Assembly: GCF_049331405.1 (NCBI RefSeq)
Contig: NZ_CP186274.1
Span: forward strand, 3,844,001 to 3,908,000
Direction: 5' to 3'
Origin: PoT sp049331405
GTDB taxonomy: Bacteria > Planctomycetota > Planctomycetia > Isosphaerales > Isosphaeraceae
DNA length: 64,000 nt
Shown: piece after piece, positions 53,514 through 62,097 of the stretch
Position numbering within the stretch: position 1 is the stretch's first letter
Layout: each line of letters begins with the position of its first letter
Made by a program: the position numbers and the translations under genes
The notes under the pieces: model-generated
Databases searched by the model: none
Told to the model about the DNA's origin: nothing
The model's input: the letters and a program-made list of their open reading frames with translations, nothing else

Positions 53514-54673
53514 ACCTCCAACCGCTCCTCGACGCAATAAACGATCGAAACATCGTCTCGGGATTGACGCACGACATCTATCGTTACCCAGCTCGATTCT
53601 CGCCACTCTTCGCTAGAACTGCCATCGAACTCTTTACCGAACCGGGTGACTCGATTCTCGATCCCTTCATGGGTGGCTCCACGAGTCTTGTCGAGGCTCT
53701 CGCCCTTGGTCGGCACGCCGTTGGGACGGATCTTAATCAACTAGCTGTTTTTCTGGCCAGGGTGAAGACGCTACTCGTCACTGACGAAGACCTCGAATCG
53801 CTGCGAATTTGGGCCGAACTGATCGCACCCGAGTTGTCGCCGCGAAAGCCAGTCGTCCGCCACACTTACTACCAGGCGCTTGGCTACCAGACGAACATGC
53901 CTTGGCGATTCCGAAAGATAGCCGAGCAGGCGATCAACAGTGCGATGGATCTGCTCGAAGGCGACCTGCTTCTCTCGGCCAGGTGCATTATCCTGAAGAC
54001 CGTCCAATGGGCAGTCGACTGCAAGAAAGCTCTCCCTACCGCCGCCGAGTTTCGTGCGAAGATCGTCGAGGACACACGGCTCGTCGCAGATGGGCTCAAG
54101 GCTCTTCGGCAACAAGTCGATTCACTTCAGCAAAAACCGGCGACAATTGAAGCCCATCATTGTGCGACCGACTCCATTGGCAGTCTAAAATCAAAACTCC
54201 TCCAGTGCAGGCCGCCTAGGCTCGTCGTCACTTCTCCTCCATATCCCGGCGTCCACGTGCTCTACCACCGATGGCAGGTGCTTGGACGCAGAGAAACAGC
54301 CGCTCCCTACTGGATAACTGAATCGAATGACGGTCAAGGTGGTTCGTTCTACACATTTTGCGATCGTCGTCGTCTAGACCACGACGAGAAGTATTTCGGT
54401 CGGCTCTTTTCCTGCTTCACTGCAATCAGAAGCGTTGTCCCTGACGATTGTGTCGTCGCCCAACTCGTTGGGTTTGCCAGACCCAACGAGCAACTAGCGC
54501 TCTACCTAGATGCGATGTCTCGGGCGGGATTCGCCCCGTTTGAGTTTAAAGGCTCAAGCCGCCCGTCCCAGGAAGAATTCTGGCGGGCGGTACCCAATCG
54601 CAAGTGGTACAACAACGTTCGCCATGCAGTACGTCAGTCGAAGGAGATCCTTCTCCTTCATCGTGCCAGGTGA
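53510..54673 (+). CDS. DNA methyltransferase (N4-cytosine/N6-adenine type)
   Basis: A 387-residue protein. SAM-binding motif I is SILDPFMGGSTSLVEAL (DPFMGGST at 51-58) with VGTDLN after it, and the catalytic motif IV is TSPPYPG at about 241-247. Before motif I is the HDIYRYPARFSP segment, the usual lead-in in this DNA-methyltransferase class. Motif I precedes motif IV, separated by a long helical target-recognition-like region (about 95-235). It would methylate an amino group in the island's target sequence and protect host DNA. It converges with the nuclease gene across a seven-base gap. Confidence 0.9.
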   Translation: MNLQPLLDAINDRNIVSGLTHDIYRYPARFSPLFARTAIELFTEPGDSILDPFMGGSTSLVEALALGRHAVGTDLNQLAVFLARVKTLLVTDEDLESLRIWAELIAPELSPRKPVVRHTYYQALGYQTNMPWRFRKIAEQAINSAMDLLEGDLLLSARCIILKTVQWAVDCKKALPTAAEFRAKIVEDTRLVADGLKALRQQVDSLQQKPATIEAHHCATDSIGSLKSKLLQCRPPRLVVTSPPYPGVHVLYHRWQVLGRRETAAPYWITESNDGQGGSFYTFCDRRRLDHDEKYFGRLFSCFTAIRSVVPDDCVVAQLVGFARPNEQLALYLDAMSRAGFAPFEFKGSSRPSQEEFWRAVPNRKWYNNVRHAVRQSKEILLLHRAR

Positions 54674-54680
54674 TGCTACC

Positions 54681-55307
54681 CTAAGGACTCGATTTGGGCC
54701 GTGCGAAGTTGAATGCTGACAAGTGCTTGACCATGTCGAGCCATGGATCGTTATAGGCGATCCTCGACTTGACATCCCAGTAGTTATTGAACCGGTCGAG
54801 GATGAAGTCGAACATCGTCTCGAGCCGTTTGTAATACCAGCCGTTCGCGCGGATCGTATCAATCACGTCGTTGGTGAAGTTGTAGGCCATAACAACGATT
54901 TTCGGTTGCGGAACGCCGAAGCGTGCCGCAATCCTCACTTGCTTTGACTGAAGCGTTTCCTTCCCGGACGGCCCCACAAGTGATCTAATCTGCCGGGCAT
55001 AATCCGCATCGAGAAAGTTGGCCTTCAACTCGCAGTATGCCCAGTTATCGACAGCGTTAGGGCCAGCAAAGAACTCGCGTGTATCCTCAGACTCATCGTG
55101 TCGCTCGTCGAGCGGAATGATGCCTTGCGCGCCAATGACCGATGTGTTCGGAGGCTTAAATGCAACAAGATCCGCCTCGAGCCGGTATGATCGCCCATTT
55201 GGCGAGCTTAGGAGATCTGTGAACAAACTGTTTTGAACCAACCAGCCGTTCATCTCTAGGAAAGTCCGTGCCATCGCCTCGGTAGGATTGTTGTAGACGA
55301 AGCCCAT
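54681..55307 (-). CDS. PD-(D/E)XK-like nuclease of the restriction island
   Basis: A 208-residue protein with AGAGGAG upstream of its ATG. A candidate active site is E44/D46 (YRLEADLVAF) followed about 47 residues later by E93-L94-K95 (WAYCELKANF), which fits the acidic residue plus ExK pattern of the PD-(D/E)XK superfamily. The C-terminal half has KIVVMAYNFTNDVIDTIRANGW. It starts 29 bases after the GHKL gene stop on the same strand, so the two are one transcript, and it faces the methyltransferase. Role as the cutting subunit is inferred from context and motif. Confidence 0.72.
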   Translation of the reverse strand: MGFVYNNPTEAMARTFLEMNGWLVQNSLFTDLLSSPNGRSYRLEADLVAFKPPNTSVIGAQGIIPLDERHDESEDTREFFAGPNAVDNWAYCELKANFLDADYARQIRSLVGPSGKETLQSKQVRIAARFGVPQPKIVVMAYNFTNDVIDTIRANGWYYKRLETMFDFILDRFNNYWDVKSRIAYNDPWLDMVKHLSAFNFARPKSSP

Positions 55308-55336
55308 CTTGGTCTGCTCCTCTGCCGTTAATGGGC

Positions 55337-57781
55337 TTATTCGGTGCCCTTTGCCATTGACTTATTCATCAGGTCGGCAGTCGAGCGAGCCTGCTTTACC
55401 TGCATCTTGGCAACGCGTGTCCTGTCCTCCTCGAGGATGTTCTCGAGTTGCTCATCATCGATCTCAGCCTTCATGTCGCCTCGGGCGTTCTCCTGGAGGA
55501 TAGCGTGGTAGCCGATCCAGATCTCGTAATTCGTCCGGAACAGCGACGGTAGAGCCGCGGCTTCCACCTTCAGCTTCTCAAGCTGGTCCTTGAATGGTCC
55601 GAAGACTGTCGAGTAATAGACGACGATGCCGCCTCCCGCAGAGATTGGTTTGTAGGCGACACCTGATTGCTCCTCGTCAGTTACGTCTTCCGATAAATGC
55701 GGCCAGGCGGCGGCCCATTGCTCAGGGTCGTCGATTGGGTTGATAGCGATGACGTCGAATTGGGGGACGAAACCCTTCGACTTTTTCGTACGCTCTTCGA
55801 GCGGCGCGAGCACCTCGAAATTGACCTCATCAGTGAGCTGGGTGCCGTCGGGCTTAGTGATCGTAACGACTACCCGGCCGACGTCACCAATTTTGGCGGT
55901 GTGGCGTGGCCTGAGCCGCCACTTGACCCGGCCGCCAGTGAGCTTGGACTGGCCGGCGAGCTCGAGGCAGTCGGGCTCCGAGCGGATCGAGAGTCTCCCC
56001 TGCCGCTCAAACTCCGAGTCGGCATCGGTATGAACCAAGACCGACTCGTTGTCATTTATGTGAACCCTAAGGTAGGGTTTTGGGTGGACGATAACCCACC
56101 GGGTCACCTGGGGAAACGGTAACGTCGGAAGCGGCGCTGCCTTGGTCGGTTTCCCCTTTCGGGACTTCTTGACGGGCTGCTTATCGTCCCCCGCGCCAGG
56201 GACGTTCATCGGACCTTCGCTCTGGACCTTCAGGCCAGCTTCTTGAAGTAGCTGAACGATCTGGCGTTTGACCGCCTCGCTAGTGGTTTGGGATTCGCGC
56301 CTGGCCAGCTTCTCGGTCAGCTCACGCTCGATTTCGTGGAGCGTCTCGTCCTCTCCGAGCATTTTCTCAAGCATTTGGACGAGGCTCGTCAGTACTTGGC
56401 CATCCTTAAGTCCTTCTCGATCCGAGGAGAAAAGTTGACGCCTGATCCTGCTCTCGGCGCGGGAGGCGTCGATGTGGATAACGATATGCCGAGCGACCTG
56501 GCCTAGGTGAAGATCGCGAAGAATTTGCGCCGAGAGCTCGCCCTGATTCTGACCATTTAGCGTGCCAACGATAGGATAGTTGGTCTGCACGTACAACTCG
56601 TTTGAGTGTGTCCGGAGTGTGACGTCTCCTTTGTTCTTACCCTTACCTGAGCGGTAGTTGAAGACGACCCAAAACTCGATGCCGATGCAGGCATCTGTCG
56701 TCCCATGCGGTACAAAATACTCCATGGGCCTCTCGTACCGTATGAACGTGCCAGTGCTGATATTCTCGGGGTCGAACTCGTCGACTCGCATGAGACGGTT
56801 GCGGCTTCCAGTGACGATCTGGTCGTTGAACTCGTTATTGCGGAGATCGATCAGCCGGAACGGCAGGAGCGGGTCGAACGCTGAACAGTGGAGGTAGTGA
56901 TAAAGGTTCCCGGGGCTGGCCTGGAGCGACGCATCAAGCTTGGGGAGTTGGTAGCTAATGTGCCGAACCAGCGTTCCCTTGCGCAACACTGGAACTTTCG
57001 GTCCGGTGAACTGTGGATAGAGTTCCAGTGCTTCCTCATCGATCTGGCATGAGGGTACGCTCACGCTCCCTGACGGGCCAAGGAGGCATAGATAGCCGTA
57101 GCAGTCCTCTTTGTAGTGGTCGCTGAGATTGAGAACCCGAATCACAGTGAAACCCACAACGCGTGGGTTTTCGCGGTGACGCGAGACGATGACAGCGTAG
57201 TCAGCGAAAGAGAGCGTTGCCGCACCGCCTTGGCCGAAAGCACCGATAAGGTACCATTTGTTTATTTTGTTCCCCTCTTGGAGGCTCAGGATGGTGGTGG
57301 GGAACTGCTCGGGGCTGATTCCAATCCCGTCGTCGATGACGTCGATCGTTGCAGTGGATTTGCTACCACATTCGGACATGACGACCGCGAACTTACGGTC
57401 ATAATTGTGAGCCGCGTAATCCCACTTGTTGAATAGGCCATCGCCGGGCCCTGAGATCGGACGTCCGAACCATTGCTGGGCAGCAGCTCGTGCGGAGTTC
57501 GGAGGAGCAACACCTTGCGGTGCCCGATCCTCCAGCACCGCGTCCGTTGCATTGGTGATTCGCTCCGTAAGGCTCCGACCGGGCTTTTTACCTAGTCCTA
57601 TGGAAGAGGCATTGGACATCTTATTGCCGAATGGATGCCAGCAGAACTTGAAATCGCCGAAGGGTACGTCGAGCTCAACATTCTGATGATCTCCAATTTC
57701 CTCAAGAATCTTCCGAATATCGCTGCTCTTGGTTGCGGCAATGAGCGACCGCATCAGGGCTTCCGCATTTTCGTAACCCAT
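55337..57781 (-). CDS. GHKL (MORC/MutL/Hsp90-type) ATPase of the restriction island
   Basis: An 814-residue protein. The GHKL fold is complete: N box LTERITNATDAV (E73, N77), G1 box DVIDDGIGI (D151, G152, G154) and G2 box LIGAFGQGGAATLSFADYAVIVSR (G180-G186). From about 250 to 400 there is an S5-like region, then a helical and a beta-rich C-terminal half with a basic linker (KQPVKKSRKGKPTK at about 525) and a final helical tail ending in KQARSTADLMNKSMAKG. GHKL ATPases dimerise on ATP and act as clamps or gates. Prokaryotic MORC-like members are known beside restriction enzymes and methylases. Confidence 0.88.
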   Translation of the reverse strand: MGYENAEALMRSLIAATKSSDIRKILEEIGDHQNVELDVPFGDFKFCWHPFGNKMSNASSIGLGKKPGRSLTERITNATDAVLEDRAPQGVAPPNSARAAAQQWFGRPISGPGDGLFNKWDYAAHNYDRKFAVVMSECGSKSTATIDVIDDGIGISPEQFPTTILSLQEGNKINKWYLIGAFGQGGAATLSFADYAVIVSRHRENPRVVGFTVIRVLNLSDHYKEDCYGYLCLLGPSGSVSVPSCQIDEEALELYPQFTGPKVPVLRKGTLVRHISYQLPKLDASLQASPGNLYHYLHCSAFDPLLPFRLIDLRNNEFNDQIVTGSRNRLMRVDEFDPENISTGTFIRYERPMEYFVPHGTTDACIGIEFWVVFNYRSGKGKNKGDVTLRTHSNELYVQTNYPIVGTLNGQNQGELSAQILRDLHLGQVARHIVIHIDASRAESRIRRQLFSSDREGLKDGQVLTSLVQMLEKMLGEDETLHEIERELTEKLARRESQTTSEAVKRQIVQLLQEAGLKVQSEGPMNVPGAGDDKQPVKKSRKGKPTKAAPLPTLPFPQVTRWVIVHPKPYLRVHINDNESVLVHTDADSEFERQGRLSIRSEPDCLELAGQSKLTGGRVKWRLRPRHTAKIGDVGRVVVTITKPDGTQLTDEVNFEVLAPLEERTKKSKGFVPQFDVIAINPIDDPEQWAAAWPHLSEDVTDEEQSGVAYKPISAGGGIVVYYSTVFGPFKDQLEKLKVEAAALPSLFRTNYEIWIGYHAILQENARGDMKAEIDDEQLENILEEDRTRVAKMQVKQARSTADLMNKSMAKGTE

Positions 57782-58281
57782 CTTCCCCCCTGGTTAACAA
57801 AAGAGAACGTTTCTGCAAAGTGATGCTCAGAGATCATTTTGACTTCAAGAGTGTCATTCACCGGCTACTTCTTAATGCATTCGACCAGAAAATATCTAGA
57901 GTGCCTGCTCGCGATCGCGGTACAATCATGTGGTCCTAAGTCAGATGCCGATGGCGCCTCTTTTGACCAAGTGAAGCCGGGGCCGACCCGATCGGCCTGC
58001 CAAGGTGGGGACTGCGATCGATCGCGATCGGTCGCGGGCTAGAGGCTCGGGGAGATGGGACCCTCCGAGGATGCCGACGCTTGCCTCCCTCCGTGGGGAG
58101 CCGAGCGCCGGCATCTTTCGTTAGAGGCCCATCAGTACCGAGAGGCAGGCCAGGTCCATGGCCACGGCGAGAGGAAACCACCACGATCCCCGCGACGAAG
58201 CCGTCGCACTCGCCTCGACGACGAGGCGGATGGATGGAGCTGGCGAGCCGGCTGTCAGTCCCCGCATGGCGGGAGGTCGCG
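57782..58281 (+). other. Right flank of the restriction island
   Basis: A 500-base region without a credible gene. The first half has the lower GC of the island; from about 58.0 kb composition returns to the phage level, where structured repeat copy 2 starts. The ribosome-binding site GGGAGG at 58271-58276 belongs to the next gene. Confidence 0.4.
58004..58113 (+). repeat. Structured repeat, copy 2
   Basis: This 110-base segment is the partner of 51721-51824. Hairpin A is CTCGGGG with CCTCCGAG-type pairing and hairpin B is CTCCC with GGGAG, so stems persist although bases differ. It lies just right of the restriction island. Confidence 0.6.
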
Positions 58282-58644
58282 ATGCCTGACCCTCGCCCCA
58301 TCGACGATTTCCTCGGGCCCGAGGGCGACCAGGACACGCCCCGGCCGTTCCCAGATCCCGGGTTCGGCCTGCCGAGGGTCATCGAGCACACCCCCATCTC
58401 GCTCGTCCCGGGCACGATCGACGTCGAGATCATCATCGGGCAGTACGAGTGGGCCCGGACGCTCAGGGACGAGGGGCTCGACCGCCCCCGCATCGAGCGG
58501 GTTGCGGTGGCCTACCTCAGGGCGCTCGCGGGCGCCGGGGTCACCGACCCGATGAGGTTCGAGACCAACCTCGCCGTACACCAACGCCTCCTCGAGGCGA
58601 TCCTCAACGCACTATTCCGGGAGCCACACCATGGCGGTCACTGA
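58282..58644 (+). CDS. Phage-type hypothetical protein before the tape-measure-like gene
   Basis: A 120-residue protein from ATG 58282 with GGGAGG five bases upstream; the open extension to 58081 overlaps repeat copy 2 and is rejected. It begins with a Pro-rich acidic arm (DPRPIDDFLGPEGDQDTPRP), then beta (VIEHTPISLVPGTIDVEIIIGQYEW), then a helical end (RPRIERVAVAYLRALAGAGV). Its end overlaps the next gene by 14 bases. By position it could be a tail assembly chaperone or connector. Confidence 0.6.
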   Translation: MPDPRPIDDFLGPEGDQDTPRPFPDPGFGLPRVIEHTPISLVPGTIDVEIIIGQYEWARTLRDEGLDRPRIERVAVAYLRALAGAGVTDPMRFETNLAVHQRLLEAILNALFREPHHGGH

Positions 58645-60811
58645 AGACATCGCACGCCTCGTATTCGAGACGGCCGGGACCGAGGCCATCGACGACCTCA
58701 AGGAGAACCTGGCCTACACCAAGCTCGGCCTCCAGCAGCTGCAGAGCGCCTACCAGGCGGGCAACGTCTCGACGGCCGATTACTTCGCCACCACCAAGAA
58801 GCTGACCGCCAGCATCGCCGAGATGCAGGGGCACCTCGACGGCCTGGAGCAGGCCCAGCGCGACGTGGCCCAGGCGATGGCCCGGTCCAAGATGACCGAG
58901 GAGGAATACCTCGGGAGCATCATCAAGACCGATGCGGCCCTCGCGAAGAAGACGGCCACGGCGGACAAGACGGCCAAGTCCCAGTCGAACCTCCGCCAGT
59001 CGATCCAGGCGGGGAGCTACGCCTTCCAGGACTTCACCTCCACCAGCGGCGACCTCGGGGCCAAGCTCAACTCGATCACGAACAACCTGCCTCAGCTGCT
59101 GGTCGGCCTGGGGGGCCTCGGACAGGTCGTCTCCATCGGCGCCACGGTCGCCATCGCCCTGTACCGCAACTGGGACCAGGTCACCCGGCTGTTCGAGTCG
59201 AAGAACCCCTTCCCGGCCGCGGCGAAGAGCGTCAAGGAGATGAAGGACGAGGTCGAGCACGCCAAGGATCAGATGAAGGCGCTCGAGACCAACACATCCC
59301 TGACGAAGGGCGAGCTCGAGAAGTACACCGAGCTCCGCAAGACGATCGCGGACACCGAGGCCAAGATCACGCAGGAGGAGGAGAAGCAGGCCAACCTCAA
59401 GAAGTTCAAGGAGATCAAGGGCACCGCGCAGGTCGAGGATTCGAAGTGGATCAAGGACGGGCTGGCGGACCTGGGGGGCGACAAGGAGGGCCTGGCCACC
59501 GCCGTGGCGAAGTCCCTGCATCAGAGGGCGATCAATCAGGAGGACAGCGCCTACGTCCGCGCCCTGGAAGAGGCCAACAACACCGAGGGGGAGGATCGGA
59601 AGTTCTGGGCGGCCCAGATGAAGGGCTCCAAGAAGGAGCTCGACCGCCTGAAGGGCCCCGAAGGCCTCGAGGAGTTCAAGACCATGGGCATCGAGGCCGT
59701 CACCAAGGCCATGACCGAGGGGGACCTCGGGGCCTACAACCAGCTCCAGACCGCCGTGGGGCAGGCGCCCGACCTCTTCACGAAGGAGCAGCAGAACTAC
59801 ATCAGGGATGCCAGCCCCGAGACCAAGAAGCGCGTCGAGAAGGAGGAGCGCGAGGAAGCGGCCGAGCAGGAGAAGAGCAAGAACAAGCACGAGGCCGAGC
59901 AGATCACCCGCGAGGCGTCGAAGAAGCGCCAGGCCAAGGAGGCGGACAAGATCCGCGACGAGATCGACTCCATGGCCAAGGGGGGCGACTTCACCAAGTC
60001 GAACTCCGATCTCATCGACAAGATCAAGAAGAGCGGCGGCATGCTGGAGGTGGCCGGGAAGCCTCGCGAGACGAAGACGGCCGAGCAGCAGTATGACGTG
60101 CTCAAGGACCTGATCCGGGCCCAGGTCGAGGAGAAGCTCAAGGAGAAGGGATTCGACCTGAAGGGCCAGGAGAAGCTCCTGGACACCTCCTCGGCGACCC
60201 TGGCCGGCAACGCCCAGACGAAGCGCAAGGAGGAAGACAGGGTTGCCCAGGAGCACAAGGAGAAGAACGAGGCGACCCGCCGCCAGAATGCCGTGGAGCA
60301 GAATCGCGACTACCTCGAGCAGGAAGAGGCGCAGATCAAGGGCCAGGGCCTCCAGGAGCTGGCGGCCCGCGAATACGCCATGGTCATGGCCCAGGGCGGA
60401 TACAAGAACGCCAAGGGTGGATGGCACAAACTCTCCGGCGAGGACGATGCCCGGGGGGAGGTCCAGAGGCGGCTCAAGGGTTACATGCACCGTCAGATCG
60501 GCAAGGACCGCGATGGCAATGTGCTACGGGCCAACCCCAACCTCGGCGAGCAGGGCACTGAGGACATCGCGCTGAAGCTCAGCCTCGACGCCCAGAAGGG
60601 GGTGAAGGACCAGTTCAGCCTCCTCATGGGCAAGACCAACAACGCGACCGTGGCCATGCAGCAGATCCTCATGCAGACCCAGGCCGCCGTCTTCGCCATC
60701 AGCCAGCAGCTGAACGGCATCAACGCCAACACCGGCCAACTCGAGAGGAATATGCATCAGATCCAACGTTCGATGAACGCCGGCCAGACCAACCTCAACA
60801 TCAGGGGCTAA
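58631..60811 (+). CDS. Tape-measure-like coiled-coil phage protein
   Basis: A 726-residue protein. It is rich in Lys, Glu and Ala, with long heptad segments (LAYTKLGLQQLQSAYQAGNVS near the start; EEREEAAEQEKSKNKHEAEQ and RKEEDRVAQEHKEKNEATRR later) and one hydrophobic stretch at about 155-180 (LPQLLVGLGGLGQVVSIGAT). That mix is typical of phage tail tape-measure proteins, though this one is short. The C-terminal end (MQQILMQTQAAVFAISQQLNGINANTGQLERN) is helical. No peptidase or lysozyme domain is visible. It is coupled to the gene upstream. No other tail genes follow. Confidence 0.65.
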   Translation: MAVTEDIARLVFETAGTEAIDDLKENLAYTKLGLQQLQSAYQAGNVSTADYFATTKKLTASIAEMQGHLDGLEQAQRDVAQAMARSKMTEEEYLGSIIKTDAALAKKTATADKTAKSQSNLRQSIQAGSYAFQDFTSTSGDLGAKLNSITNNLPQLLVGLGGLGQVVSIGATVAIALYRNWDQVTRLFESKNPFPAAAKSVKEMKDEVEHAKDQMKALETNTSLTKGELEKYTELRKTIADTEAKITQEEEKQANLKKFKEIKGTAQVEDSKWIKDGLADLGGDKEGLATAVAKSLHQRAINQEDSAYVRALEEANNTEGEDRKFWAAQMKGSKKELDRLKGPEGLEEFKTMGIEAVTKAMTEGDLGAYNQLQTAVGQAPDLFTKEQQNYIRDASPETKKRVEKEEREEAAEQEKSKNKHEAEQITREASKKRQAKEADKIRDEIDSMAKGGDFTKSNSDLIDKIKKSGGMLEVAGKPRETKTAEQQYDVLKDLIRAQVEEKLKEKGFDLKGQEKLLDTSSATLAGNAQTKRKEEDRVAQEHKEKNEATRRQNAVEQNRDYLEQEEAQIKGQGLQELAAREYAMVMAQGGYKNAKGGWHKLSGEDDARGEVQRRLKGYMHRQIGKDRDGNVLRANPNLGEQGTEDIALKLSLDAQKGVKDQFSLLMGKTNNATVAMQQILMQTQAAVFAISQQLNGINANTGQLERNMHQIQRSMNAGQTNLNIRG

Positions 60812-60980
60812 TACCTCAAGGCTCCAGTTGGACTTTGCGGCCCGGCGATCGACATATGGGTGGCCAGACATTGTAGTCGCGGAAACCCCTTGCGGCGGAA
60901 TCCCCAGGGGGCCAGGGGGGAGGTGTATTCCACGCATCGCCGGCTTGACCGACGTCGGGCGTTCGAGTATTCATCCGTCC

Positions 60981-61092
60981 ATGCCTGGACACAAAGACAG
61001 ATTCGTCGGCCACCTCGACGCGGATTGCTTCTACGTGTCGGCGGAGAGGGTCCGGGACGAGTTCCTCCTCGGGAAGGCGGTCGGCGTCCTCG
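60981..61092 (+). pseudogene. N-terminal fragment of a Y-family DNA polymerase-like gene
   Basis: From ATG 60981 the frame reads MPGHKDRFVGHLDADCFYVS followed by AERVRDEFLLGKAVGVL. This matches the palm start of DinB/UmuC/ImuB proteins (hydrophobic-D-x-D-C/A-FY-A/V-S, then L-x-GKPV-x-V). After about 61092 the similarity stops and the frame runs into antisense of the nuclease gene. It is a broken gene start joined at a rearrangement junction. Confidence 0.55.
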
Positions 61093-61250
61093 ACCACCGT
61101 GCGGCCATATCGATCCGTGTCCCTGGGCAGGATAGTCACGGCCTGGCCGAACGCCAGGTCGGAGGCTGCCTGCTTGGCCCTGGACCCGAAATCCTGCCCG
61201 GTCTCGGGCGAGTCAACCTCTTGCAGGCGGATCTTAACCTGCCGCTTGTC

Positions 61251-61288
61251 GGGGTCACTCCTCGGAACGGACAAAATTGCACGCTAAC
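61251..61288 (+). repeat. Left 38-bp terminal inverted repeat
   Basis: The first base abuts target duplication TTGTC at 61246-61250. Matches the right repeat at 37 of 38 positions. Confidence 0.85.
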
Positions 61289-61336
61289 GGGAGTCGCAGC
61301 GGACTTCGGAAAGGCAAGACCGAGCGGAAGGGGCGC

Positions 61337-61933
61337 TTAGAAATCGTCCATCGACGATGGCGGCTTGTACGGCTTAACGGTCACCGTTGCGATCAGAAAG
61401 TCTTCGCGGCAGAGGAAGGGCCAAACCGAAAAATCACCGCTCGCGAAGAAACGCTCCATTTCCTCGGTGCGTCTGCGGTTGGTTACCAGCCAGTGCACGG
61501 TCATGGAGGCGAGCAGCGCCCCAAGGAGGCCGAGCAGCAATGTCAGCGGCCATGCTTGCCCTATAGCAGAGAACAGGAGAATCAAACCAACCACGAGATA
61601 GCAGCCCTGGCCCCAGGGTACCCAGTACGGAACTGCCCCCTTGACGTTTCTGGGCCATTCATAATCCAGGTCGGTGGCAAGAAAAAGGAGCGCGCGGTTG
61701 GCGGTCTCCAGGATCTCTTCCGAGACGGCGTATCGCCCTTCGAGCTTGTACGGCCAGAGCAAGTCGCTGCTGTAGAGGCTCCACCCGAACTGGGAGACTT
61801 CGGAGACCGCCGCGTCGCCGGAGTCGAGCCAATGCTCGTAGTGCCGGTCATCGAAGTCATCATTGGTCATGGCCCCGGAGACGAGCATGCGGAGACAGCG
61901 GGCCAACTCTTCTCTGCCACAACGCTCGATCAC
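61337..61933 (-). CDS. Passenger gene of the Tn3-type element: membrane protein of unknown function
   Basis: A 198-residue protein starting at GTG 61933 with GAGGAG five bases upstream. The first 105 residues are soluble and acidic (TNDDFDDRHYEHWLDSGDAA, SEEILETANRALLFLATDLDYEW). Two membrane helices follow at about 110-155 (CYLVVGLILLFSAIGQAW, LTLLLGLLGALLASMTVHWL). The C-terminus is basic then hydrophobic (NRRRTEEMERFF, PFLCREDFLIATVTVKPYK). No transposase, resolvase or resistance motif is visible and no family was recognised. It is the only intact gene inside the element. Confidence 0.7.
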   Translation of the reverse strand: MIERCGREELARCLRMLVSGAMTNDDFDDRHYEHWLDSGDAAVSEVSQFGWSLYSSDLLWPYKLEGRYAVSEEILETANRALLFLATDLDYEWPRNVKGAVPYWVPWGQGCYLVVGLILLFSAIGQAWPLTLLLGLLGALLASMTVHWLVTNRRRTEEMERFFASGDFSVWPFLCREDFLIATVTVKPYKPPSSMDDF

Positions 61934-61983
61934 TGCTACTCCTCGCCTGTCGGTTTCGATCGCGCGTTTCTCGGGGTGTGAGT

Positions 61984-62021
61984 GGGGTCGCTCCTCGGAA
62001 CGGACAAAATCGTACGCTAAG
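61984..62021 (+). repeat. Internal third copy of the Tn3-type terminal repeat
   Basis: It has the same orientation as the left repeat and about 34 of 38 matches, with changes near positions 7, 28, 30 and 38. With the right end it delimits a 151-bp unit (61984-62134), suggesting nested or successive insertion. No matching 5-bp duplication flanks this unit (TGAGT on the left, TTGTC on the right). Confidence 0.75.
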
Positions 62022-62097
62022 GACTCGGGAGTGACTGTTCATCGAGGAACCGGCGGACGGAAGTTCTGCTGATGCCGAGCCTCTTGGCGATCTCCCG
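62017..62097 (-). pseudogene. Resolvase-type helix-turn-helix remnant
   Basis: Minus-strand codons from 62097 read REIAKRLGISRTSVRRFLDE followed by QSLPSP and a stop at 62017-62019. A-x-x-LGISRTSV-hydrophobic-R is the C-terminal DNA-binding helix-turn-helix of Tn3-family serine resolvases. A stop codon lies directly upstream in the inverted repeat, so only about 26 residues remain. Confidence 0.5.

Noticed and set aside
58604..60490. 628-codon Leu-rich frame on the minus strand that looks like a membrane protein
   Set aside because: The leucines arise from antisense of the Lys/Glu-rich coiled-coil gene; no start signal or domain supports it.
60816..61274. 152-codon minus-strand frame as an intact nuclease
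   Set aside because: Only its first 55 or so codons are SNase-like; the rest is antisense of the polymerase-like fragment and noncoding DNA, and the N-terminus lies beyond the inserted element.
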